Shown here in pieces: positions 48,076 through 59,351 of a stretch of 64,000 nt of DNA. Both the position numbers and the translations under genes were made by a program. The notes under the pieces are model-generated. The model ran no database searches, had not been told where the DNA came from, and worked only from the letters and a program-made list of their open reading frames with translations. The stretch's first letter is position 1; each line of letters begins with the position of its first letter. The stretch lies in contig JAANYP010001790.1 in NCBI GenBank assembly GCA_020465985.1, positions 964,501 to 1,028,500 of the forward strand. Direction: 5' to 3'. The stretch is from Centrapalus pauciflorus. Its lineage: Eukaryota; Streptophyta; Magnoliopsida; Asterales; Asteraceae.

Positions 48076-49627
48076 AGCAAATTGAATAAGAATCTAGGAT
48101 GGAACTAAATTGGTCTTTTTCCATCGTTTAGAATCTTTAACCTAATCCAAAACCGATTAGCATTTGGTCACCCGGTTAACCGATTATCTGTTACAACGAA
48201 ATTTTCTTTTTCTCAATTGGATTTTGTTATAAATCAAAATGGGTAATATATTAAACAATTTGAACAACTTAAGTAATCTACCATTTGGAAAAATTAAACT
48301 ATAGAATAGATGATAAATTGTGAAATTTATAATTGTAATACTAAACAATAAATTAGAATATATTTTATTTATTGGTTAATAAATTTACAAATTATTTTAT
48401 TTAGGCCTTATTTATTTATTAATTAATGAAATCGTTAAGAGTTCACTTCCAAACAAACGATCCCTTAATTATGACCCGTGCAAATCAAAATCTTTTGAAA
48501 ATCTGAATAAGTTAAGTTGATTTGATTTTGACTTGTTAAAACCAAAATCTTTAGAAAGTTGGAACATAATAGACCAAAAACAATGGTTGTTGATAAAATC
48601 TAAAACACTGAAACCGTAAACTCTAAATTGGAACTGAATGATAAGACCAAACACTCAAACACAAATATTATAAAGTAATTTATTTAGGTGAAAGTTGAAA
48701 ACAAACAGTTGATTTAACAAAAGCTTGAGGCTTGAACATTTGAGTAAAAAATATAGGTTTATTACAATTAATGGTTTGAAAAACATATACTGGTATTATA
48801 CGAATAATAGTAAAATATTTGAAAAAGGTATAAAATTTATTTTTATTATTTGGTCAACCTGTTATGACGAAAATGTGAATCGTAACCGAAACGAATAATG
48901 AAAATTTTTTTTATTCTGTTAACCTAAAAATCATGACAGTTTTGCTGGTTTTCATATCAGTTCTTTGTTTTAGAATTCTTAAACACCATTTGATAAAGAA
49001 TAAGGGACGGCCTGAGAGTTTTGGAGAGAAATTTGGATGCATTGATACGTTATAAAAGATTGATACCAACGACCCAGACAGATCTAACGAAACCTGTTGG
49101 TGTTTTTTTCATTTAATTCGAGTCTTATATATATAACTATATAAGTGGCTTTTTATATTTCTAATAAGTCGTTGGGTGAAGGCTCAACGCACCCTTACTC
49201 ATGTGTCTAAGAACTAGCTCGTGCCCACGAGCCGCCCGGCCTTAGTATTTTCGGGACCCTTTAATCTGAACCGTCACTAAATTAAGGGGTGCGACCAAAC
49301 AAACACCGTTGAGTCGCTAACCAAGAGACGTGTGACCCATGCATGTTTGGCACACGTATCGTAACCACCGTTTGCGATGGTTCTGAATAGTTGCGACTAT
49401 CATGAATAGTAATAGGGTGCGTTTGGAACAGAGTTTACAATACCCTTTCGCGACCATTCTAGACAGATGTCACTAAAATCACAATCCATTTTTTAAAAAA
49501 AATCCTAATTGTATTGATTTATTCATACATGAACAACTTAACCATGCCCAAACTCTACAGTTTGAATCAAAATATCAAAATCCAGGTTCCATTTTCTACA
49601 ATCTACAAACAAATGTAACAAAAAATA
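48076..49627. other. Intergenic, downstream of the formin gene
   Basis: AT-rich to 49080. A more GC-rich patch at about 49190-49330 (GAGCCGCCCGGCCTTAG) has no recognised identity. The formin 3' UTR likely begins just below 49650. Confidence 0.4.
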
Positions 49628-49646
49628 ACACACACACACACACACC
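49628..49646. repeat. (CA)n microsatellite
   Basis: Short CA run immediately downstream of the formin stop codon, so probably in its 3' UTR. Confidence 0.9.
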
Positions 49647-49650
49647 TAGT

Positions 49651-52600
49651 CTATCGGAACGGCGAAAGTGGGCTCGGGTGATTGAATACTTTCGATTTAC
49701 GTAATTCTCTACAAACAAGATCTAACATCGCCAAGAAATCTCTCACGATCACAAAGATCCGAAGTGGATTCGTTTCGTCTTTACTCATGTCTCCATGGAA
49801 GTATTCCGTTATCTCTTTCACGAGTTTCAGCACTCGGCGTTCGTCTTCCTCCAACTCCTCGAGATATTTTTCGGCATATTTCAAGAAAGACTTCATAGAT
49901 TCCACAAAACTAGACGTTTTTTCATCGACGAACAAGTCTGCGTTAACCAGTCTTTGCAATCTACACATGCCTTGAGATAGATTCGAAACCGAGCTAGCAA
50001 TGACATCGAAATCTATTGTTGCTGTTTTTTTAACGTTGCATAGTTCGGTACTTAGGCTCGAAACAAGTTCCAACCCCATGTTTCTATAGTCCTCTTCTCT
50101 ATCTACGACGTTTCCTCGTTTGCCTTTTTGATTGATCTTCCCTATAATGCTCTCGGACACTCTAACGCCTTCTGAACGAACGATTTCTTGGACTACAAAG
50201 TGAAGCAACGTAGTTTTTCCGTCCGTTCCTTTTACATCCGCAAGCTTGAGCAATGCATCGAGCTTAAACGCTTTTGCGCCTCCTCGTATTGTACCTACGT
50301 TCATCCTGTTCCCCGTTTTCAGCACGGCTTCGAGTAGTTTAAGGAAAAGCCGACTCGATCGCAATTCTTTGCATGCCTCCTGATACAATCAATACATATT
50401 TTTTAAATAACAAGGAGTTGAAATATAAGAAAATGGTTCCGGGGATACTATACCCAGACCTGACAATTGGAGACACGAATACACGACTTTGTGAGAGACA
50501 CGACACGACACGAATACATCTTAAAAATTGAGATAAAACTTACTGCCCTTCGTGTATTCGTGTCGTGTCAAATTCGTGCGTGACACGTGAAAACGACACG
50601 AATACACGAATTGCCAGGTCTAAATTTGTACTACCTCTAGCATCGAGAAGGTCTTTCGGAGATGTGTCATTTCGTCCTCGAAGGTTTCTCGAAAGAGTAA
50701 TGCTTCGATCCTCGGAAATGCATATGGTATCGTAAGGATCGATGCGACGAATGTTTCCGCCGAACCCAAATCACCTTTGTATCCAACAAGTTTAGCTTCT
50801 TCTTCTTTTGTTGGTTCCATCTTCACAAGTACTTCTAGTTGTTGTAAATTCAAGCCATTTCCTGATATGATGGCGAAATGGAATCAAATATAATCAAGAT
50901 TACGTAGCCATAACGATAGAAAGGTTAATTGCGTCAAAATGTAACCTGCTGTCATATTTTTTTCAATTTGGGTAACTACTGATTTTTTTTCTAATCAAGG
51001 TAACATACTTTCCAAATCAAGTCAACCAATGTAACCATATAGATTGAAAGGTAAAAATTACTGACGTGACAATTTCTGTCCAGTCAGCATTGTTTTTTAC
51101 AGAAATGACAGTTTAATTGTTGTATGATGTGCATTATTTTATGTAATTTAAAAGTGTTTTTGATAATACCTTGTCATTTTGAGCAAATTCAAAATAATTA
51201 AGCAATATTAGAAATTTAAAAAATTGATTACTGGATAAAGATTTGTCATGTCAGTTATTTTTACATTTCAATTCGATACGGTTACCTTAATTGACTTGAT
51301 TTGGAAAGTATCTTACCTCAAATTGAATAAAATTTAGTATGTTACCTAAATTGAAAAAACTGTGAAAGTAGATTACCTTTTGACGTAATTAATCCTTATG
51401 AAAATGATATTGATTTATTAATTATCAAAATCTTGAAAATTAATGAATAATAATAATGTTACTTTTTACGGTTCTCATGATAATTTTATTTTTCACCAGA
51501 TTCAAAGCTAGCTAATCAATTCAGGATCGAGTGAGAAAAAAAAATTATCTTGAAAACTACAAGAAATAACAATGATTCGATAATTTATATTATTGAATCA
51601 TTATTTACTAAAATCTTGATAAATAGTAATTGATTTAAAAAAAATTAGTGAATCAATGTTATTTTTCACGTTTTCAAGTTATGCTAATTATTTAGAAACT
51701 GTGCATTCAAGCTGCATTATGCGATGGGTCGTTACCTTAAATGATTGATTGAACCGCTTAACATAGATCAAGTGGCCACTACCAATGGTGGGAGGGGTTC
51801 CCTTGGTTGAGGTCTCGAGTTCGAGCCTTGTCTAGGGTGTTTCTCCTTAGGTGAAGGTGTGGGGTTTGGTCCTCACCCTCAAAGTTCTTAACAATGGTGC
51901 TAATAACTAACCACTAATTTCTGTAGTTCAAAAAAAAATTACCTTGAACGATTGCACGACAAACTTGTTCGGCATCGGCGTTCAATGCTTTCAAGAGTAT
52001 CGTTAAATTCTGAAGCCTTTTCGGCTCGAGAACATGTTTATTAGGAGACGGGCTTTTGCTTTTCAATTCATCGTTAGAAGTGTGTAGATTGTAACCGAAT
52101 AACGACTCTATCATTTCCTCATCAAACCTGTAATTCGATCGGTTCCCATCAGAAAATATATATATAGTTAATCACAAACGAACACGATAACAAAAATTGC
52201 TTACTCGAACGAGTTCGATCTAAGCTTGTCCCACACCATAGAACGGTCCGGTGCTGCACGGACTTTATCCCAATGTAGTGGTTTCAATTTAGGCAATGGA
52301 CTTCCATCTTTACTCATTGGTGGTGGTGGTGGCGGCGGAGGTCTTCCTTTTGAAATTGCCGGCGGTAGTGGTGGCGGCGGCGGCAATGGTGGTGGGGGAA
52401 CAAGGGTTTGATTTGATCCAGTGGAAGAACCCGATTTCCGTGCAGAATTGAAGGTTTTCAACGTCTCTTTCACGGTAGAGATTGGCAACCGACGTGGTGG
52501 TGGGGGTGGCGGTGGCGGTGGAACGGTTTTTGGTGGTGGTTCTAATGTGTCGGAACCGATTGACGCATTAGAATTTCTTGGATTCGTAGAATGTTGTGAA

Positions 52601-53367
52601 TCGCAAAATGAATGAAACGATTCCTCATCTGATTCCGATGAATGATCTTCAATGGGTACGATCGTTTCATCACCACCACCAATCGGAGAACCGAAAAACA
52701 CTCGTTCATCTTCTTCATCAAACTTCAACGACTCAAACGAAGCTACATTACCACCATAAGAACCCAAATTTTCTTCCTGTTCCTCCTCTACCACTTCCGA
52801 AACTCGCGTCGTAAAATTATCACCATTTTCATCAGAATCATGTTTTGATGTACAGACCACCGGAGGTGGGTCTAAAACAGTTCCTAAAGATTCAAGGTAA
52901 AAATTATCAGAAACTAGCTTGTTAGCATTAGTCGAAATGGAAACAGAAATCGATTTCTTCTTCTTCTTCCTCTGTTTTCTCAACTTCCTACACCCAAAAA
53001 AAAGAGCAACGAGACACATTATACAAGTAGCTCCACCGGCAGACACCAAAACTGCCACCAAGACTCTTGTTTTAGTTCGGCTGTTAGACACTGGAATCGG
53101 AATCGGTTGGTTCTGGCCATGGGAATGTAGACGGACATGATGACGTGGAGCCGGAGCTGGAGCCGGAGAAGGTAATGGTGATGGAGATGGAGATGGTGAT
53201 GGTGAGATATTGAAAAATGGTGGTTTGGGATTCTGTAATTGAATCAGATATCTGAGATTTTGTTGTGTGAACAGAGAAAAACGAAGATTTTGAGGATTGA
53301 AAATTGCAGAAAGAATGAGAGTGGTGAGGAAGATGATTGGGATGAATTTACAGGCAGAAAGCTCCAT
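49651..53367 (-). CDS. FH11: Class I formin, FH11-like
   Basis: The gene encodes a membrane-anchored formin, which nucleates and elongates actin filaments at the cell surface. Four exons, 53367-52205, 52127-51943, 50861-50635 and 50379-49651, give 767 residues. All junctions are GT–AG and keep the FH2 frame. Order of parts: a hydrophobic start, probably a signal peptide (FIPIIFLTTLILSAIF); an extracellular SPSPSPSPSP/PAPAPAP stretch (55-75) that may contact the wall; a membrane span near 101-125 followed by a basic stop-transfer run (KLRKQRKKKKK); an acidic linker; a polyproline FH1 region (about 276-356); and FH2 from PKLKPLHWDKVRAAP to near residue 740. The FH2 core TGNRMNVGTIRGG and the LLHFVVQE motif are present. 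From memory of Arabidopsis FH11, the FH2 match is close (RSMVWDKLR, EEMIESLFGY, EACKELRSSRLFLKLLEAVL). Intron 2 holds a MITE and a SINE, intron 3 a MITE. Confidence 0.94.
50456..50621. mobile_element. 166-bp MITE family C, copy 1, in formin intron 3
   Basis: The ends are AGACCTGACAATTGGAGACA and GAATTGCCAGGTCT. Most of the element is built from ACACGAATACACGA and its inverse. A copy of identical length, in the opposite orientation, is at 56639-56804. Confidence 0.85.
50921..51396. mobile_element. 476-bp MITE in formin intron 2
   Basis: The ends are AAGGTTAATTGCGTCAAAAT and TTTTGACGTAATTAATCCTT. The next inward sequence is also inverted (GGTAACATACTTTCCAAATC and its inverse near 51300). It is non-coding. 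Confidence 0.8.
51732..51954 (+). mobile_element. tRNA-derived SINE in formin intron 2
   Basis: The element (about 51748-51938) has an A-box-like AGTGGCCACTACCAATGG, a B box in GAGTTCGAGCC, and a 3' A run (51931-51938). It is flanked by a near-perfect 16-bp duplication: TTACCTTAAATGATTG (51732-51747) and TTACCTTGAACGATTG (51939-51954). The right copy spans the end of formin exon 2 and its 5' splice site. The SINE is antisense to the formin gene. Confidence 0.82.
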
Positions 53368-53471
53368 AATTTTTGATTTTTTGTTGAATGATTACATTAT
53401 GAATTCACCTTTCTGATGCAATAATTATAACAATGAATTGGGTGTGGTGAAGAAGAAGATGATGATGCAGT

Positions 53472-53492
53472 GAGAGAGAGAGAGAGAGAGAG
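53472..53492. repeat. (GA)n run upstream of the formin start
   Basis: About ten GA units lie roughly 105 bp upstream of the formin start codon, reading as a CT repeat in the transcript sense. CT/GA tracts are common in plant 5' UTRs and core promoters. Confidence 0.85.
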
Positions 53493-54922
53493 AAATAGTC
53501 AGTCTTTAATGCTACTCCAAGAAATCCCTGTGTTTGGCAGTTGAGGTTTTGTAGGGGCCTTCTTTATTTTCTTCTAATTTTTTGTCTTGTTATTTCATTC
53601 ATCTTTTTACTCATTAATTCTCGCTGTATTTCATCTATTTTCAGAAGATGCTTCTCTTCTCTCCTTAAACTTTTGGTTAATTTTCATTTCTTTTTTACAA
53701 AATCATTGCAAAAAGAACCTTAAAATCAAGCTTTTATAATAATATAATATATGTTTTATATATACAATAAAAGAGGATAAGTCTTCTAGAAATAATTCCT
53801 TTTCTCTCTCCTACATAACATGCTAACATCATCGACATCATGTGATTACACAAAATGCAAACAAACTAAAGCTACAAAGAGAGAAGGCTTAGTTTATAAC
53901 ATGTGTTTTACCTCAATATATAACTCTCTTATTGTATTATATTATACTCTGTAGACTATAAGATTCTGTTTGTGCAAAAAGATTCGACAGATTGAAAATA
54001 AAGACAAATTATTAGTTAGGGAATTCAAATTATATATATTAATTTTCTATGAATTCTTAATTTTGTATCAATATATAGCTTAACATTCAATTATATTATT
54101 TCACTAGCAATGGTGAAAAATAAAGTAGTATCTAAAATTAGAGAAAGAAAAATACAATAATCATAAGGTTAACAGTATTATCAAGTTTTCATGGTCTAAA
54201 AAACCAAAAAATTTTATCAATCATTTTTTGTTTTTTCAATTCTCTCTATCAAACACAACCTAATACACTTATTATAATACTTCTTAAAAGATTTTTAATA
54301 AGACCGATTATTTTTTTTTAAGGGTGATGCCTGAGAGTATTCATCTTTCTAATTACATCAACATCACATCATATTTTTCTTATTATTTAATTATTACTAT
54401 ATTTTAAATAGTTTTAAAGATTTAAACAATTAAAAATGGGCCCACTTAATACCCTATGTAATCCAACATAATTTTTATGGGTGTTACCAATAATTCTTAC
54501 AATAGGATTTTGATAATGTTGTTGATCAACTTTATGCAATTGATAAAGACATGATTCGTTACAAGTTTAGTGGAAAACTTTTAGAGTTGAAATATAATTA
54601 TATTAAAAAAGTCGACTTGAGTTTTCAACTTTTCATGGGGATGATTGAAGCTTTTTCAAACTCAAATCTCAATTATGGTTTCATTTTCAATATTGACATT
54701 AGTTTATAATGGGCCCCAATTGGTTGGTCTTACTCTTACCTTTGCAAATCTTTCGTGTGGTGAACATATCAATTAATAATTTCAGGATTCGACCATACTT
54801 TCTTACCAATAATTCATTTCAAGTTTTTTTTTCTTTTTTAATTTTTACATTTTCTATAATTATAATAATATTTATGAAACAACTATAAATGTACTTGTAC
54901 GATAAAATACAATAGCACTATA
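53493..54922. other. Gene-free AT-rich stretch, includes the formin promoter
   Basis: No gene or strong repeat is recognised. Confidence 0.4.
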
Positions 54923-55185
54923 CAGGGCCGCCCAATTGAGATCTGCAACCTGAGCTACTGCTTCAGGACCCAACAGTCAATTGGACCCAAAAATTATTTT
55001 TTTCTCTGATACCTTAAGCTAATATTAATAGTTCACTTGTTTTGTTAGTTGTTTGATTGTAATATTTAGATACATATTTACATGATTGTTTCCTTTAATA
55101 TTTATCTGTTATATATACATACATGTTTAGATGGTCATTTATAAGTTTTTGTTCCGGACCCCAAAAAATGATAGGACCAACCCTG
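54923..55185. mobile_element. hAT MITE, 263 bp
   Basis: It begins CAGGGCCGCCCAATTGAG and ends ATAGGACCAACCCTG. The 8-bp flanks (GCACTATA and ACAGTATA) match in six positions, an aged duplication. Confidence 0.65.
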
Positions 55186-55900
55186 ACAGTATATATATTC
55201 AGAATTAAGTTAATATAGAATTGAAGTTTTCTTGATATATTTGACACGTTATATTTTTCATCGAGTGAGATCTTTTTTTTCATTATATATTTCATATATT
55301 ATTAAGTATTGAAGTATATATTTGATAATTTAGTATTTATCAATTTTATTAACCAATTATATTGAATTTTAAAAAAATAACAATTATAAAATTAAGATAA
55401 CTAAACAAATAATGTATAATGAAATAGGGATGAGATTGGTCTCGATACTGAGTTTTTTAAAGATAGGTCATTAGTATCAAGCACCGAACCGATTATAAAA
55501 TTTTTGGTACCGGTTCGGTATCATTATTTTTGGTATCAGACCAACTTGGACCAATTTTTTTCATTCATCACACAAAAATAATATTAAACCCAATAAACTA
55601 ACTGCTAATATGCCATAGAAGATAAATAAATCAATAAATCAAGAAATATATAAAAGTTAATTATGAAACAATCTGGTTTGATTATAAAGTTAACCACCCT
55701 ATGTTTTGCATTCATAATATCTTGAAAATCATATTGTTAATCTTGCTTAAAAAGTTTCTAGTGTAGGGTTTACAATGAGTTTTTTTTCTTTTCAAATTTT
55801 AATTTTTGAAACAACATTAGTCAAATTCTGGATAAAGTCAAAATTACAAAAGTTGAGTATGAAAATTGGAATAATGTGTAAAATTGTTCTAAAAACTACA
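55186..55900. other. Gene-free AT-rich stretch
   Basis: About 55430-55565 (GGGATGAGATTGGTCTCGAT, GGTACCGGTTCGGTATC) is a low-complexity repeat of the GGTTCGGT class. No gene is seen. Confidence 0.4.
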
Positions 55901-56105
55901 GGTTTATTGTGAAAAACCAATATGTTTTCATATTTTTTTGCGTATTCATTCCTCCATTTATTTTTTTCCATAAAATTTCTCAAGTTAATTTTTTCGTTTT
56001 GGTTTAGTGAAATTTGGAAATTAGAACCCGGTTTTTCAGTTTTTAAAAACTCGGTTCACAAATTATAACCGATTTACAAATTATACACACATTATAACCG
56101 ATTTA
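55901..56105. mobile_element. MITE family A, copy 5 (right end missing)
   Basis: It begins GGTTTATTGTGAAAAACCAA and includes the central hairpin on GAAATTTGGAAATTAGAACC. The right terminal repeat seen in the other copies is absent. Confidence 0.6.
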
Positions 56106-56638
56106 CAAAATGTTTTAAAATAACATGAAAACAATTATATAAATGAAAAAAAGAAGGAAAAAAAAGAAAGCAAATACATGTGGTATATGAAATTGGATTG
56201 AGATATAAGTGAAAGATTGTAGGAAGGTTTGGTGAAAGCTTTCGTGCATTTGTCTTCCTCTTTCATATCTAATCAAAACCATGTGCAAAAAATCCAACCG
56301 ACACCCATTCTATGTGTAAAAATATCAAAAAAATTAAATTTAAAAATTAAAAATTAAAAAAATATATAAAAATTCGCTTGGCTTTGCCGTTACTTGGAAT
56401 CCCATGCTGAGATTGTTAAAAATAAAATAAAAATAATTATTTAAATATATTCACATCATACACACTTTTGTGTTATTATGTGAGGGGACCAAACCAAACA
56501 CATATATTACACAATACCCCTTCCCAACTTTATTTTCATTTCCTTTTGTTTGGATATGAGTTAAGAAGTTGGTCTTTATTGGTGGAACTATAATCGGAGG
56601 GTGTTTGTCTTCATACCTTATTACTCTAACATAATGTT
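56106..56638. other. Gene-free AT-rich stretch
   Basis: No feature recognised. Confidence 0.45.
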
Positions 56639-56804
56639 AGACCTGTCAATTCGTGTATTCGTGTCGTTTTCACTTGTCAGACACGAATTTGACACGACAC
56701 GGATACACGAAGATCAATAAGTTTTATCTCACTTTTTAAGATGTATTCGTGTCTTTTTGTGTCTCTCACGGACTCGTGTATTCGTGTCTACAATTGTCAG
56801 GTCT
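56639..56804. mobile_element. 166-bp MITE family C, copy 2
   Basis: It begins AGACCTGTCAATTCGTGTAT and ends CTACAATTGTCAGGTCT. It is the reverse-complement relative of the copy at 50456-50621, with the same length. Confidence 0.85.
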
Positions 56805-57584
56805 ACTTAATGTGAACTACTAATCCAATTAATACATGATAATTGATATATGTAACTTTGCTTATTTTGACCAAATGATAGCTTTGGCTTCCATGTTTTG
56901 AATATCGGATCAAACATTAAACCGACCATCTAACTTTGTTTTCATATTCATATTTATATATACAGAGTTGAGATCCTGTGAAAAATTTTCAGTTTGTGAG
57001 AATATGAGAAGTAACTTTGATCATTAGATTGGATTTAAAAGTTGATCTAAGGGTCTAAAGTATACAATGGAATTTTTGTAATTAAATGGTCATCTGATTA
57101 TATCTCTAAATATTAACAGCTTAGTAAACCTTAACATTCAGCTGAAGTTGTTAAGGTTTCTTTTACTTTTAAGTTTTAGTTGTTGGTATTTAACTTTCTA
57201 CTATTGTTGTTAATGTTTTGTTGTTGTTAAGCTAAATTAATTTTTAAAATTTATGAATCAAGTTTATAACATTGATTAACTAATTTTATAACATTATTTT
57301 TGAGTAAATTCAATAAATAGTGAATCAATGTTGAAACTAACAAACCAATATTATTTTTATGATAAAATCATTTTCATTTTGTTCGTAACTTCTTTCTCTC
57401 TCTATATGTATGTGTGTGATGAGTTATATTAAGATATATTGTTATATAACAACTTATATGTAAAAGAACATGAAACTTTTAATATATAGAGTGACACCTT
57501 CTGAACTAGATCGTGTGTGGGGAACGGGAAAGAGGCTGGGGTTTTAATTAATTTTTAAATCTAACAACTTATTATTTTTACAAG
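56805..57584. other. Gene-free stretch
   Basis: About 56960-57020 (AGTTGAGATCCTGTGAAAAA, TGTGAGAATATGAGAAG) resembles the terminus of a plant MITE, but the partner end was not fixed. No gene is seen. Confidence 0.35.
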
Positions 57585-58745
57585 GATATTTACGTACATC
57601 TTTAAGATGGACCATTTTTGCGATTAAAATCCCATTCATTTTTCATTGCAAAAAAATCTCTACCAATAAAATCTTACTAAAATGGCATATTACCGATTAC
57701 ATCTGGTTTAAGCTCACTGGCCATTGTCAACAAGTCACTGATTACCACCAAAATTTTACAGAAAAAATTTCAAAAAAAAAAAATTACAGATTTGAACTAA
57801 GAAATCAACAAGAAATGTGGATTTGAACCATAAATCAACAATACACCTTCAATAAAAAATAAATCAAAGAAAAAATACATCTTCGTATTCGTTTTTGTTT
57901 GATAGAGGATGTGATGGTCACGAAACTGGTCTAAAGTGCTGGTGGTCTGAAACTTCGGGATCGTCATCGACAACATCCACGAAGCTAATTGTAGATTATC
58001 TACTCTCGATCTCTATGCTTTCAAGATGAACAACGATCGAGGAACACATTTGACTCCAATTCTGATTTCATATCCAAAATAAAAATTGATTTACACATCC
58101 AAAATAAAAAAACATGAGTGGGTTTGATTTAGGTTTTTCCACTAAGACCGGGTTTGTATGTGTATGTTTATCGATTGTATGTTTGTGTGTTCATCGATTA
58201 GGGTTTATTTATGTGTGTGTGTGTGTGTATTCAATTAGGTCTATTCATTGTGTGTGTGTGTGTGTGTGTGTTTGTTTATCTAGTGTACGTGCTCAACGAC
58301 TGTATGTTCATTAGTTGTTCATACATCTGACTCATTAGTTGAGCTTTGTTCTTCTTTGATTGTGCGTGTATTTAGATTAGTTAATTTGAAGTTGAGCTCT
58401 ATTCATGGTTCAGGTTTATCGAAGATGAGATTTGCATGATTTTTGGGTTTGAATTCATGTTTTGTGTTCATCGATTTATGTATTGTTTTCTTCATGTTTA
58501 TAATCGTTGGATTTTTTTGTATGATTTGGTTACCGGGGATGGGGTTCGTCCGACAAGTGAGTTCGTCAAAGAAGAAGGTTGGTCAGCATATTGTAACCGA
58601 TTCATCAGTTTTCAAGACATTTTTTTAATTTTTTTTCAAAAAACCCCATTTTCAAACGTTTTAGTCGGTTTGCAGGGTTTTTTTACAATGAAAAGTAATT
58701 GTAGGTTTTAATCGCAAAACGATCAAACTTGGGGTGTTTGTGCAA
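57585..58745. mobile_element. About 1.16-kb inverted-terminal element
   Basis: The left end (AAGATGGACCATTTTTGCGA, then TTAAAATCCCATTCATTTTT) is echoed in inverse at the right (GTTTTAATCGCAAAACGATC). The ends resemble those of the elements at 23148-23665 and 61553-62012. The interior has GT microsatellites and a 91-codon open frame without recognised domain. Limits are approximate. Confidence 0.5.
58212..58270. repeat. Two (GT)n runs
   Basis: GT runs at about 58212-58228 and 58249-58270, separated by a short unique piece. Confidence 0.9.
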
Positions 58746-59037
58746 ATTTTCTTATTTTATATTATATACAACAATTATCTTTATATGATTTATGCAACCA
58801 AGTTTCAACATATAACTATATATGTAATATAAAATATTCACCAAATAATTTATCCTTCATAACATGACATTGAACTTTATCTCTACTTCACTTCATACAC
58901 CTCACAAAATATGTATCCCATTCCACCATCTTCGTTGTAAACCTAAATTTTGATAATGTATTGAGCAAGTTGCAAGGTACAAGATGAATATATTGTTCTT
59001 TTTAAAATTTGATTACACAAATCATGTCAAAATCAAC

Positions 59038-59324
59038 TTAGGTGGCATTTAGTATGATGCAATGTAATAGAATGAAATCGTGTAAGTTTAAAAGGTTCAT
59101 TTAACCAATGATGGTTGGTTACAAATAAATAAAAGTATACACAAAAAGTAAAGGAAATGTTGATTGTTCATGCTTTTTATTCTCTCCGTGTAGAGAAAGA
59201 AATGAAATTTATACTAGACTTAATTTTCTACTCATTTTTATTGACAATCAATGCTCTCATCACATAACAAAAATACTTGTAAAAAACAACTTGATTCTAT
59301 TCTACCATGTCAGACGTCCTCTTA
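59038..59324. mobile_element. PIF/Harbinger-like MITE, TTA flanks
   Basis: The element (59041-59321, 281 bp) begins GGTGGCATTTAGTATGATGC and ends TACCATGTCAGACGTCCTC, flanked by TTA on both sides. The inner sequences TAGAATGAAATC and TTGATTCTATTCTA are inverted. A relative lies at 19314-19580. Confidence 0.78.
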
Positions 59325-59351
59325 GTTACATACATTAGTAAAATTTTGAAA

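Noticed and set aside
52226..53140. Several plus-strand open frames over formin exon 1, rich in Gly or His
   Set aside because: They are antisense shadows of the formin polyproline and acidic coding sequence.
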